Under the pieces are notes generated by a model. That model worked only from the letters and a program-made list of their open reading frames with translations. It ran no database searches and was not told the origin of the DNA. A program made the position numbers and the translations under genes. Shown piece by piece: positions 1 through 14,300 of a stretch of 64,000 nucleotides of DNA. The DNA is taken from contig JBBMNZ010000009.1 in the NCBI GenBank assembly GCA_037954325.1, forward strand, positions 13,108,501-13,172,500, written 5' to 3'. The DNA comes from Fistularia commersonii. Taxonomy: Eukaryota > Chordata > Actinopteri > Syngnathiformes > Fistulariidae. Each line of letters starts with the position of its first letter. Positions within the stretch are counted from its first letter, which is position 1.

Positions 1-3000
1 TAAGAGATTTATGTCTGCATCCTGGGTGAGCCCTGATACACACACACACACACTCACACACACACACACACACACATGTACGCAGATACTGGGACATGTG
101 CGACGATTACATCACAAGCTACAAGCGGCGACATGAGTGAGCGGGGAGAAGATGTCGGAGCGTCCCCAAGAACAAACGCTCTCTTCCTCCCTGCTGTAAT
201 TTTGATGAGCTTCCAGCGGGACGGCTCTGGAGATGCTTTAAAACATGAACAGTAGCGACGGCCGATGCTTTGTACCGAAAGCAGGTCGGCTTCGAGCACA
301 GGAAAGGCATTGCGAAGGGCGGGTGAGGTTTCTTCCTGTGGCTCCAATCTCCGAACACTTGCTGGCTTTAAGGTTAAAACAGAATTAAAGGCTATATTTG
401 AGACAGGAGATACCTTTAATCATAACAAACTTCAAATAATAAACAACTCCACTGAATAATGCGTGCAGCTGCTAGAAAATAAAGAAAATGTCAGAAACTG
501 GGACTTCCACTGGCAGAGGATTATTTGTAAAACCCTCTAGTTTCTATTTATTTGACTTCATCAATTCGGCTTTTTAACGTGGGAAAGGTAAAGTCCCAAG
601 AAAGAAATCCATTTTCTATTCCTTTTTCTCAAGCATATTTCGCAGGGCTTAGTTCTTGCACCCCTTCTCTGTATCATTTTACATGCCTCCTCTCGGATGC
701 TTTTTCTGTGAACACAACATCAACTTTCATCGTTACGCAGATGATAGCCAGCTCTCTATCTCCTCCAAATCCACTTCCACGTTGTTGTTTTTTGTGGAGA
801 TCAAATCGTGCTTCTCCTCCAACCATCTCAAGCTTAAATCCAACAAAACTGAGCCTTCCCTTGTGGGTATGGCCTCTGCCATTTACAAATGTCACCGTTT
901 CTCTATCCACATTGAAAAATCCTCCATGCTTCCCTCTACTCATATCGAGTGTTTGGGTATCATCCTGGATAGTACATTGGGCTTTCTAACTATGTATTCC
1001 TTTCCTTTCCTCAAATAAAAAAAACCACCAAAAACTCTGGTCTTAATTGTTTTTTTTAACCTTGAAGATTGAAAAGGATGAAAACAATGGCAGCAGTTAA
1101 GAGCTCACTATTATATGACCTTAAATACAAGAAAATAACCTTGAGATCCTTTGGGACTTTAACCATTTGGAGGTGTGTGTCCTCGTTACGAGCATGTCAG
1201 AAGATGGTGGGAATATGGAGGGGGAGGAAGTGGAAAAGTAGGAGTAGGAAGAGGAGGAGGATGGTTTGTCCCTGCCGGACTTCCTGAGGTCAGGGATGCC
1301 TTGGGAAACAGTTTCTGCCTCTGACAGGCGACGGTAAATGGTGAAAGGAGGATTTAAAAGCCGCCCCAGGGGAGCAGACTGAGGTGGGGAGCGAGAACAC
1401 ACATCCAGTGACGGCTGTGTGGTTTACAAAAAACAAAACGCAAAAAAAAAAAAAAAAAAAAGGAAATGCTAAAAAGCAAAGAGCAGTGAGATTTTTAATG
1501 AAATAAAAATGTGTAGACTGACTACTATTAATACTTTTATTTTTTCAACATTTTGAAATGCTATAAAACGGTCAGCCTGTTTTTTTTGCTTACGGTGTAC
1601 AAACAGTCATTAGGGAACAAATTCAGGGACAGGAACTGACAGATCATTTCCTGTTTTCTCGTCTTCTGTGGTCCAAACTTCACAGATAAAAGATGGTTGG
1701 ATGTAAATGATCTGCCATTTGCGTGGTGCCTCGTGTCAGCTGTCACAGATTAACAGGTTTAAATGATTTTCATTACAGAGACGACTCCTTTTCCGCCTCC
1801 TCCTGACGGCATTATGTCAGCCAACTCATCAGCAGCCATTAGACACGGGGGGAGGGGGCGAACCATTGACCTTCAGATCAATCAGGTCCCGTTCTGCCTC
1901 CCAAGCACCAAGTGTACGGTAAATCATAGCGAGAGCACACACATGCACGCTTACATACACACACACACACACACACACTTGCATCCTCACTTTAGGATAA
2001 GTAACCCGCGAAAAAACACACAAGTGCTAAAACCCTGCAGGTCAATTATCATTCATTGCTTTTCTGATCACATGATTCTGTAAAAAAAAAAAAAAAAATC
2101 AAACAAAACCTGCTCCGGGCAAAAAGCTGCTAAAAAACAAACTAGAAATGAGTAAAGCGTCACATGAAATGAGTGGGGATAATCTGAACATCATTTTTAA
2201 AAAACAGCATAGATAAGATACAGAAAATTATCTTTTGAATACCTCGAGAATCAATTAAGTGGTCTATTTCAATATAATATCTTTATAAATACCGAATATG
2301 AAAAATGTTTTCAAAAAGTGTCTCGCAATAAAAGAAACTCAACCCCGGAGTTTGTGAAAATAAAATAAAAAGTAAAAAAAAATGTAAGGCCTCTGCCTGC
2401 AATAGCAGCATGAGACAGGGGAGAACCAGGGGGCGCTGGTGAGCCGACTAGCAACATGCAGAGGAGCCTGGCTCCAATAGAATGCGGCTTGACTGTGTGC
2501 ATGTGTGCGGAGAGCGGAGAGTAACAACTCATGCATGCCTGATATCATGTGACCTTACGGCTGCATGCAGTCGGGTGTGGGAGGAGGATGGCTAGAGTCC
2601 CCGCAGGCTGAAGATACTCGGCTTATGTGAAAAGGCGAATTCTGTCACATGACAAACCAAGCACGTGTAATGAAACTGCGCTCACAGAGCAACAATCATT
2701 CCAACAACAGGCAGCAGACTCAACAAACACAAGAGCGAACGTGACTGAGTGAATCTTCATTCGATTAGGGTTGACTAAAGTATCACTATTTTTGATAGAT
2801 TTTTTGGTCCCATTTGTTGCAGATGATCAGAAGTCATTAAACTGAAAAACCACACACCATCAAATTGAACAGGCAAATAAAAAAACGTTATAATGCACGG
2901 ATTCAGATGAAATGGTCAGGACGATGATAGAGCTGATCCTGAGTCAGTTGCTGCTGGAGCTGCAAGTCATGCGACGGAGGTGTGGTCACGTGACGCAGCA

Positions 3001-5307
3001 CCACATGCCTAAACGTATCCTTTTTTGTTTTTTTTTTATTTTACCTTTGATTGAAATTTGATGAACATGTAATTTAGTAACAGCTAATTGTGTTGCTTGA
3101 TGGGAAATCACCATTCCAGGCCATTGTGGCATCAAAGTCTGACATCCTCAATAAAAACACACACACACACACACAGGATCCATTGCTACCCTACAACTAC
3201 CTCGTTTTGGCTTTTGACACCTTCAGTGACGGTGGTTGTTCACAGCGTCCCGTCACCCCAGACACACTATTTAAACTAGGACGACCTACCTGTGTCTCGA
3301 GTGTCTTATTCTGATTGGTCAACTGCTCCAGTGACGCTGCTGCCTTCTCTGATTCCACAGCAGCCTGGAAAACATCACAGCAAATGCCATTATCAAGTGC
3401 ATTAACACCTCATTCAGGGTTGCGTTTTCATTAGTTTAAAGTTGAAATTAACATCCCGCTCTTGTTCTGCAGAAGAACATTGCAGTCATCATGAATTATT
3501 CTGCAGTCACAGGACAACCTAGCATGCCATGATGTGATTATGTAACACTCTTACCCTCGGCTGCCGGATTTTATGTGGGTTTTAGTTATTTAGGTAAGTT
3601 ATTTGGCCCTCGCAGGAAAATCTTTGGGCACCCCTGCTCTATAGTCAGATTGGTCCAATAGCCTTTTAATCACAGGGCTGCATATAGAAACATAAAACCA
3701 TTCAAACCTACACATTACAACTGCAATCCAATGAAAAACTCCACATCACAATACAGCGGATCAAACTCTTGACCTTGCTGTTGTGAAAAACGTGCTCCTT
3801 GCTAAAGAAAAGTTGAACAAAAGCATAAACAAAACAACCTTTTGATATCAAAACATTTGTTCATCATTGATAGAGTGTCTGTGCAGGTTCCCATCTTGTC
3901 GTGGAAACTGGACTCGGTCTCTCTTCTTGAGGATGTTTCACATCTCATCTGAGAGGCTTCCTCAGTTCAGAACCTTCAGGGAGGTGAAATATCTTTGAGA
4001 AGAAATATCTCCTTGAGAAGAAAAACCGAGTCCAGTTGCCACGAGAAGATTTGACAACAATTATCCAGATTGCTGTGGTCACAGGAGGGGCGTGAGGGCT
4101 GGAGCCAATACCAGTTGGCATTTGGGTAAGAGGCGGGTATTAACCTAGTCTAGTCATCTGTCAACCACCGTTGACTTTCTTATTCACACCCATCGGCAAC
4201 TTGGTCTTTGGTTGAAGTGAAAGGGAGAATCACTTTCCTGGCAAAGTATCTAACCCGCGACCTTGGAATTATAAGCACCACATTCTAACCAAATAAGCGG
4301 GCCTGACAGCAACAGCTTAGCATAACATCGCTGTTCAAAGGGGCAAGTAGTGGCGATGAAATAGAATTCAACATTCAACATTCACATGGCCATAGATAGA
4401 GACATAAAAGTGTTCATATTTTCAGATAAACACTGTCCCAATAAAAGAGATAATGGCATTATTAGCGCAAAGATCAAACCAACTGAGCTAACTGGCCTTA
4501 GAACATTTTAAATTTGAAATAATTTTAAAATTATTCATAAAATTGTGAATTACCTCCAGAAATGCTCAAATGACACTACTTTGCGCAATAATAGGTAGCT
4601 GATGGTTTATGTTGCAAGAAATGGAGTTCATACAGACCAGTCACGTTTTGAACACAGGGTCTCAGATTGAATCATACATTTCAAGAACATGCAAATTCAG
4701 GAAAACATAATTTCACAAAAAGTAGCAATGGCCCGTACGGGGATCAAACCTCACCTTGGCATCATTGGCACGACATGCTAAGTAACAGAGCTAACCGGCC
4801 ATACACTCCTGGTTCGATTCCTGGCTCCTCCTAGTGTGTCAAAGTGTTGTTGAGGAAGACGCTGAACCCCTAACTGCTCCCCTGGTGCTGGGGGACGGCA
4901 GCCTACTGCTCATGGTTCATCCATGATGGGTTAATTGCAGAGAACGAATTTTCCCATGAGGGATTAATAAAGGATAAATCATTATTATTTATTATACACT
5001 CCAATTTTTGTGCTTGTAGTTGATTTTTTTTTCAAAGACAAAGGGCAAATCCAGAGAAAACTTTGATTCCTGTTGTTTCACGTCTCCTTCTCGCCTCATT
5101 TAGTGAAACTTATTGTTACTATTACGAATGAAATTCATTTTTCACCCCAACTCCATTAAATGGACAAGTGTCTGGGCCTCCTACCTGAGTCAGCTGGGCT
5201 CTCAGCTCTTCCTCTCGGCACTGACCCACTTCGACCCAGCCTTGGTAGTCCCTCTTAGCCTGCTCCAGCTCTGATGGGACACAGCAGGTAGGGCAGTGAC
5301 CGTTGCG

Positions 5308-5354
<47 letters not shown>

Positions 5355-8300
5355 ACATTTGGTAGTGACGGGGCGTTGTGCAGTTACCTTGCACAGTCTT
5401 CGCCGTCCTCCTGCCTTCCTCCTCGCCTGCCTCCAGCTTTTCTCTCTGAAGGGTGGGAAAAGGACAAACGGGTAATTTGCGACACACTAACATCTTTTAC
5501 CCATCTGACCGAGTTAAACGCCTTAATATATGAGCAGGAGTTATCAATGAACTAATTGATTTAACTAACAATTGCTCAGTAATAATATTATAATGTGATA
5601 TTATATACTGCTCAAAAAAATAAAGGGAACACTTGAACAACACAATGTAACTCCAAGTCAATCACACTTCTGTGAAATCATAGTGTCCACTCAGGAAGCA
5701 ACACAGATTCATTTTGACTTGTTTTAAGGACATTACATCAAAGTTGGATCCGCCTGGAGTTTGTTTTTACACTTTAATTTTGAGTGTGATTCCTAATCCA
5801 GACCTCCACGGGTTGATACAATTGATTTCCATTGATCATTTTTGTGTGATTTTGTTGTCAGCACATTCAATTTGTAAAGAGCAAAGTATTTCATAAGAAT
5901 ATTTCATTCATTTAGATCTAGGATGTGTTTTTTAAGTGTTCCCTTTATTTTTTTGAGCAGTGTATATCATATAATAATTTATAATTATATCATATAATTT
6001 ATATTTATGTATTTTATGTAATTTGATAAAATGTTCATTTTCAAGTTCAGGTTATATTATATTTTCATTGGTCAAACGCTGCACCTTCACCAAGAACCCG
6101 TGCCAGTTTCTTACCAGGCCTGCCAGCTGCAGGTCCAGGGAGCTCTGTTCTTCCCGTGCTGACTGCAGCTCCTTCTGTTTGCTCTCCAGGTCGACACTCA
6201 GCTCACTGATCTGTTTCAGGTGCACAACACGCACTCATCTGAGCAGAGCCATCCATTATGCATCGGCACGCTGCCTGGGACAAACCGCGCGGAGCGAGGA
6301 CACACAAACACACATCTATTTACAGGGATGGCTAAAAGGCCGACGTGAACGCAGGTTACATCAGAGCTTCCAGTTCTACTGGGCGGTATATAATAGGAGG
6401 AAGACACCGGTGAATAATCCATGTCAACAAAGGACAGCTCACTCTTTTCTCCTGGGACTGAACCTGGGCCTTCAGGCTGCCGATCTGCTGCTGGGACAAA
6501 GACGCGGCGTCCTCCTTCTGCTGGGACGCCCTCAGCCGGAGCTGGAGGTCAGCCACCTCCCGCTCCAGCTCCATGATCCGCGAGCGCTCCGACACCGTCG
6601 CCACCTATGGAAAACGGAAGAAAAATCTGTGTTGAAAGAAGGCTGGAGGCCAAAGTGAATATAAAAACTGACCTTTGAATAGTTTGGTCTTTTTATGACG
6701 CGTTAGCAGCATCACTTTAGCTAAAGGTGAAGACAACGGACCACAGCAAGACGCCTGTTAGACACAAAAGGCAACTTAAAACATCTATTTTAAGATGGGA
6801 ATTCTGTACATTTTCAAGACCTATATGTTTAGACTTGTTTATGGCTTATTTGTTTCATGAGATCTGTTTTATTTTGTCTCTAGTCTTCCCTGGTCTATGT
6901 CTTATTTTCACTTTCCTTTCATCTATATTTTCTAATCTAATTGTAGGATACTTTTGGGCCTGCTGTAGAGAAGGCGCTTTGTAAATAAAATGAAATTCAC
7001 TTTCTGTCGTTCATGTCATCATCTTATTACAGCCAGGTCTGTCAATATTTTGCCATGTCATCCGATTCTCTATCAGGCAACAAATGTTTAGTCAAAAAAA
7101 GAGAAACAAGCAGAAACAGGAATTTTCACTGCTGCTGTCACTTCGCTTCGGAAGAGGATAGAAATTATAGGAGGGTGCTGCTGATGATATTTGTTACAAG
7201 TTTTTTTGGTTTCACATTGAAGTGAGAGCCATTTTTCTTTTAGGAAACACCTCTATCACCGATTCAATGCCATTATAGGGGCAGCAACCCGACATTTCAT
7301 GACGGCTGACCTGACACGTCGTGTCCCGGGTTCAAGCATCAATCCACTAAACTGAGTCTAATTAAAAAAAAGACTGAATCCACCTTTATCTAATTTGATG
7401 ATTTTGTTTGCAGCTTCTTAAACATGAGCATTTGGTTCTTCTTTCATCCTATTAGAGCTGAACATCTATGTGGTTGTTGCTGAGTGGAAACAGGCGTGGA
7501 GCTGCCCGGCCTCTGTGACTGTATCTGCAGCCCGGCCCGCTCCAGTGGAATACACTTACATTTGGGACTTTATTAATTATGCAGGGCGTGTATAAAATAC
7601 ACCTGGCTGGGATTTCGGATGATAGGTTCGCACTCGGTGTGGACTTGTTTCGACTTGTGCAGCCTGGGGACCCGGAGCTCAAATGAGCTCTCCTGGGGGT
7701 TTGTTTGCACACACATATCAACCCGGCTTATTTGACACACAGTCACAGAAGTTGGTGTGTGTTTCCCACTGTGGTGCTGTGTTTGGGACGGGGTGTGTTT
7801 GCAGGCACAGCACTGTTTTCGGCCAGCAGAGGTTTACCAGGGGGCTTCGGTGGAGCGGCGTCATCGTTCTTTTCCCGCTGGTTCTAAGAAAAGGGCATTA
7901 CTTGCCACTTCAACATGGCATATGTCAGCAGAATGGCTACTTCATAATGCTATTATGACAGGGTTGAACTACAAAATATACTGAGTTTTCAGTTTGTCAC
8001 AATCAGACTGCAACACAGTATCCCCCCGCAAAAAAAAAAAACCAATTCAACAGTTTAAATGTTTTTTAACAAAGGATAGATATTCTCCTGTCTATAATAC
8101 AACCAAAACAATTCCAATAAATAAGCAAAGGTACGTGAAAAACGATAGATATCCCCCTGTCTATAATCCTTATTTTAAAAGATCAGTCCACACCAGCGGT
8201 GCCGTGGGGATCTGACTGGCTGATCTGCAGTTGCACCACCTGACCACTGGATGACAGTGATAGACCGAGCCCGCTGTGTCGTGGCTGTTTCTTTCCTTGA

Positions 8301-11300
8301 ACTTTGAAGTGGAAACAGTGTTAAATCGCTGAAGCTTAAGCTAGGTTAATGTTCTTCCTTTGGCTAAAAATGCAACACATGTCAGAACCCAGTGTCTTGT
8401 TATAAGGAACATATAATTGAGTTTTACATCCCCAAGCCTACTGAGTTGGTCCAACCAAAAACTTTAAGTCAGCCTCCACACGTTGGCCATTTCATTTTGT
8501 GTTTCAGCGTAGCAACAATACCAGCATTGCTGTTGCTGGCATCATGATGGAGATGCGTACAAAGTGTGCGATTCCCTCAAGTGTGTGCGGTGTTTGCAGG
8601 AGGGAAGTTGGGACCCCCGCCCCTCTCCCCTATGGGGCCGCCGTCATTACCCGAGTGTCCTCTAAATCCCTCTGGAGTTTGTCAGCTTTGGTCTTTTCAA
8701 ATAGCAGGCTCTGCTCAAGCTCCTTAACGTGGGCATGCTCCAGTCGGGTCTGCGTCTGTTAGTAAGAGAAAGCGGGAGGAGAAGGAACAACAAACACCAA
8801 ATGCAACACTGACATGCTAGCGCAGACAGGAGGCTGAGGAGGACAGCAAGCACCGGCGCCGGAAGAGTCACCGGTGACATAACCAACGACAGAAGAGAAG
8901 AAGATTCAGCACCTCAGCTTTGCCTCTGGTATTGTTTATAACTTTGACTCGGACAGGAAAGTGCAGACAACATGCTTGCAGCAGCATTAGGGGTCGACTG
9001 ACGATTGATGGGGTTGTCAGTGATAATTTTTCAGATTATTATTCTGATTTAGAAATTAATCATCAAGGGAAAAGGGTGAAATTCTGAAGAACGCCATGCC
9101 ATGAGTCAGGTCACTCATTGATTTTACTTGCCCCCCCCCCCAAATTTGTCTTAAACCGCATAGAAATAATATTTTCTTTTTTATTCTAAATCTAAAAAAA
9201 CAAAACAAATATAATACATAATATTACAATACAATATGTACGCGTGCATGGAAGTGCAGATTTTAGCTGAAAGAGGTTTAAACATTTTGAAAAAAAAATT
9301 TAAATATCTAAATATCTAAATACTATCTAGCCACCGGGCACTTTGTCTTATTATATCCCAAAAAATATGAATAAATAAATTAATAATACAGTTTAAGAAT
9401 TGAAAACAAATTAAATGAATAAAACTGATGTACATGGTACTAGTTTATTTAAAAAAAAACACAGACAAAGACCAGTTTTTAATATCAACTTTGATAATCC
9501 AAATTGGCTGGTTTAAAGAAAATCGAAGAAAAGTCGAACCTTTAATTGCCAAATATTAGTTTGTGTTAGCGACCAGGAAAGTGTCTGATGCCTGGGTCTG
9601 TTTCTCTTACATCTCAGTTGCAAAGAGACCCACGTCCGATTTCTGTATAGTTTCCGCCACCAAAACTGAGGTTATCAACAAATGTCTTTGCATCCTCCTC
9701 TGCTGATCTTTGTCAATTCCAGGGAAAACAAGGAGGTGATGGGGAAACGCCTGATATCTCTGCTCAGACAAAGGACATGCCGACAGGTATCACTAGCAAC
9801 CAGCTGGACCTTGACCCAAGCACCTTTGAGGACCATGTGACACAGAAAGCAACCAGAGTAACTGGGCGTAATGGTGTTTGCTGAGCCGTCGCTGTAAATG
9901 TAAACAGATAACAGGGTTAACCCGACAAACACGGGTTTCTACCCAGCCAGTGATTTCTGTGTGTTATTTATGCATCTTTTGAGACAAATAAACCATCCAG
10001 GTCCCTCAGCCCACTCTGGCGGCAATTGTATTTATTCTATAAAAGCCGTCTGAAAAAACCCTGTCTGAACTGGGTTCAGTCCTGCAGACTCAACTACGAT
10101 CAGCAGGGCTGCATCTGAGCCACGAGGGAGGAAAAAACAAACAAAATCGGAAGTGGGTCTCTTGATATGCGCGGGGCATGATTTACTCCCCTGAAGAAGA
10201 CGCAGGCAAACGTGAGCAAGTGAGCAGGATAAGAGGCTCTCAGAGCGCAGACACACGGCGGGAGAGATGTGAAGACGATAGCGGTTTTAAGTGCTTCAAA
10301 CAAGGAGGAAGAAAATCAGAGAGGAAAGGCCACTGAATTAGGCATGAATGAAAGAAAATAATGGAGTGCCAAGCATCTGAGCAAGAAAGTCAAGGGGGGT
10401 TCGAAGAGCGAAGGGATGATGGACTCGAGCTTAAAATAAGCCGTTCTTTTCTGAGAGAAAAACATGAAACACCAAAATAATGGCGAGTTGTCTGACATTT
10501 TCAGAGCCACTCGGAGCTGGAGCTAATGATGAGGGGAGGCTCCCGTGATGGCTGATGTGTGTTTGATGTGGATGATTCAAAAATGGATTCCACAGAGAAA
10601 TAATCAGTCCAACCGGAGATGAAAGGGACCGCCCCAGCCAGGCGGGACAGAAGATTCAAGTGTATGAAATAATAACTAATGATAATAATAACACTGGTTA
10701 CCTCCAGGTCGCCTTTGGTGATGCAGGCCTCCTCCACGCGAAACTGCAGGTCCTCCACTTTCCTAGCAAATAAGGCCACAACATGAAATAGTTACCTTTA
10801 TTGGCTGCATTAAATGTGTATTCCTCATCTTTTTCATCCTCTGTGACGTGAACCTAAAATACATAAAGATCTCATGAGAGACCATTGAAAAAGACAGCAG
10901 CCTCTGGGTGAGAGGCGGGGCTTAAAATTCACCTGTCACCTGTCAATCATACATGCAGAGACATGCAACCACTTCATTTTTCATTCCCACAAACTGAAAA
11001 CAACTGTACCAGCAAAATACTGCGTTGGCCCGTACGGGGATCGAACCCGCGACCTTGGCGTTATTAGCACCACGCTCTAACCAACTGAGCTAACCGGCCC
11101 TGAATTGAGTATCAGAAAGAGAAAGAAATCATCTCACACCAAAGAAAACATGCTCTCAGTTAAAGTAGAGTTGAACAAAAGCACAAACAAAACAACCTTC
11201 TGGTATCAAAACATTTGTTCATCATTAGTAGAGTGTCTGTGAAGGTTCTCATCTTGTCGTGGTAACAGAACTTGGTCTCTCTTTTTGAGGATGTTTTCAC

Positions 11301-14300
11301 ATCTCATCTCAGAACCTTCAGAGAGGTGAAATGTCTGTAAGAAGAAATATCAAGTTCAGTTACCATGAGAATATTTGACAACAACTATCTAGAGTGCTGG
11401 AGCCAATCCCAGCAGGCATTTGGGTAAGAGGCTGGGATTAACCGAGACAAGTTACCTGTCAACCACCGTTCACTTTCCTATTCTCACCCACGGGGTGTTT
11501 GAAATAGAAGTCACCAGTCAATCACATGACCAAGATAGAGACATAAGTGTTCCTATTTTCAGACAATCACTGTGCCAATAAAAGTTATGATGGCCCATAA
11601 AGGGATCAAACCCAACCTTTACAAGCACGTTACTAGCACCACACTCAAACCAACTGAGCTAACGGCCTGCGATGGAGCTGATTTTTTTTTCACAAACATT
11701 TAAACATTTAGAGCACCAGAATATAGCCTGAGAGGCATCAATCACAATTATTCATTGTCTGTGTGTGGGGGGCATATACGCCAAGATTACAGGATGCCAA
11801 ATGTAGCACAATAATGTGAAGATTTAGAGCGGCACAATGTTGCTGTAGAATATAAAGAACCAATGAATCTAACTGAGGCAGGATTGAGAACTCCTGTCCT
11901 GCATAAAAGTGTCACTGATGGCCCATAGGAGGGACCAAACCCGTGACCTTGGCGTTATTAGCACCATGCTCTAACCAACTGAACTAACCAGCCCGGACAT
12001 CACCAAAACCTGTGAGACAACGAAATGACCTGGACAGATCCCAGATCCCACAGTGGGAGGATTGTAAATGAGGAAAGACCCATGGACAGACACACAGACA
12101 TGGTGAGGGTGTGCCAGTAACTGGCGGCTTCCATTGGACCGCCCACCTCTTCTCCTCCTCCAGCTGATTGAGCAACTCCACTTTGTCTCGATCGGCTGCC
12201 TCCACCAGCGACCGCAGTTGGTCTAGCTTGGCCTCCATTTCCATGGCGTACTGACAAACACACACACACACACGCACACACAATATTTGAGTAAGTTTTA
12301 ATTTAATCTGTTTTTTTAAGACTTTAACATGAATTGTTCTTATTGGCTGATATCAACATCCTCATAGATATTTTTGGGAAAGAAAGGATGAAAAACTTTC
12401 CACAGCCAAATTCTATCAGTCAAAACTGATTTTTTTTTTTTTTTTAGATCCACTCTCCCAGGTGCACACTAGAGTTTTTTGGATGTTGGCATTTGGTTGA
12501 AGGTTCGTTTGTGCGACGCCTTCCGAGCATTAAAAGGATATATATCTGAGGATAAACTACAGTCGTTATGACCTTAACACAATGTTTAAAGTAGATTGGA
12601 AAAAAAGTCTTTACTCACTGCATAAAAAAAGGGTATATCACGTTTTTAGTGCCAAATATTAAAACCTGACGATGACCCGTTGAAGATAGAGTGTGTTGAT
12701 TCTGAGCGGTGAAGGTTTCAGAGAAATTTACAATGTCACACCGATGTTTATCGTAAGTATTAAACTATATAAGTATATAAGTGGGCTGGGATCTGACCTG
12801 GTCCCTGCCTTTCCTTAGCAGGGCCAGCTCCTGCTGCACTTCTCCTGCATGGCTGGTTGCCTTGGCAACTTCGCACCGCTCTAGATCCCTCTCAGCCAGC
12901 AGCTGTTCGATGTGCTGCTGCTTCTCCTTCAGCGCCTCCTGCAGCGCCGTGGTGCCGGAGATCTTGCGGGCGTAGCGGGCCGACGTCTCTGTCAGCTGGA
13001 CGGTGACAGGCATTTAAGAAGTTAACTCTCATCCTGCCGTTGTAAAACTTTTCAGGACGTTGGCGACTGGTAGCTCTTACCAGTCCCGCCCGGCTGGGTT
13101 TGGCGCCGATGGAGGAGGTGGCGGAGCTAAGTGAGCTGATGGAGGAAGCGCTGGGGCTCCTCTTGAGGAGGGACTTCCTGCGCGAGGTCTTGGTTTTGGT
13201 GGGCGTGGTGCACGGGAAGCCAATACGGGTCACCTTGTGGACGGGGGCGAAGAGGCCGTACCTGGGCAGGCACTGGAAGTACCTGAGGAGACAGGAGGTC
13301 TAAACCACCTGCTGTTGGCTGACTGTACCAACTGACTCAGGTCATAATCGGAGTTCGATGGATGATAAAAGGTCTTTCACAGAATATGTAGTGAAGAAAT
13401 TCTGCATTCTGCCAAGTAAGTTCAAGTGCAAAACATTATATTAAAAATATTGGGTTTTTTTTTCTCTTTAAGCTTCAAAAACAAGATTAATACCCTTATT
13501 CCCAGTGTTCACTTCAGGTGATTTATTGTTAATTTTCAGATTTTTTTCAGGTCGGAAATATATTTGTAGATTTTAAATAAAGATTTAAATGAAGAAGATT
13601 TTAGATAAACAGTGATAGCTTTTTAATTTCCCAAGATATTCTGGTCTAGTTATTTTTCTTAGAGACCGTAGTTGGTTTGACCTTTTAATTTCAGGTAATT
13701 TCTCATTAATCTATTCTATACAGACTAGAGATCCTCATGGTCAACATGGGTAATTATTTTCTCATTTAACTGAAATCTGCATGTATTTTACTTTTGTTTG
13801 CGAATTTGTTATGTTCCTTTCTTGTTGTTTTCTGGTCATTTTCTTTTAAGCTCTGCATGAAGTGAATACCACACTCACCAAAACTGGTGAATCCCAGATA
13901 TGACATGCTGAGTTTCAAATTCGCAACGGTCCCTGAACGCACCTCGTTCCTGCAACAGCGCCATCATTTTTTCCCAAAGGTTCATCCAGTTCCACCCCGC
14001 ACCAGTCCCCCTTGGCGAAATCCGTCTCCCCCAGAAACCTCACCACGCCCGCCTTCGTCCCCCCGACCTTAATACAAAAAAAAAAAAAAAAAAAAAACAA
14101 TTAAAAAAGCCAAACTCTTTCAGTCTCCGAATCCCGGACGTACACCGGGTGCAGGTCCTCACCAGCACTCGGTCCCCCAGCCTCAGCTCCCTCTTGGTCT
14201 TCTTCATGGAATCCGGGTCGGATAGGTTGGAAACCGACTCGCTGGATGTGATCATCCGGTTCAGGACCCCACTTGTCTTGGCGGCGGGAGCTGCAGGACA

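Larger units (their letters stand above)
3790..4500. repeat. Duplicated intronic block, copy 1 (partner at about 11148-11690)
   Basis: Collinear similarity to 11148-11690. Shared pieces in order: TTGAACAAAAGCA..AAACAAAACAACC, the palindromic element at 3880-4075, GGCATTTGGGTAAGAGGC, CTGTCAACCACCGTT, GATAGAGACATAA, and a tRNA-Ile remnant at the end. Copy 1 carries an extra insertion of about 150 bp with a second tRNA-like fragment. Both copies are in CLIP1 introns, in the same orientation. Confidence 0.8.

Noticed and set aside
552..989. 145-codon plus-strand ORF
   Set aside because: Overlaps the reverse-transcriptase fragment in a different frame and has no recognisable motif of its own.
1..3289. 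Further CLIP1 rod exons
   Set aside because: Searched the minus strand for heptad-like segments with splice sites; nothing convincing, so no exon was called.
6023..6658. 211-codon plus-strand ORF
   Set aside because: Antisense to two CLIP1 exons (6115-6210 and 6443-6604) and the intron between them; no recognisable domain.
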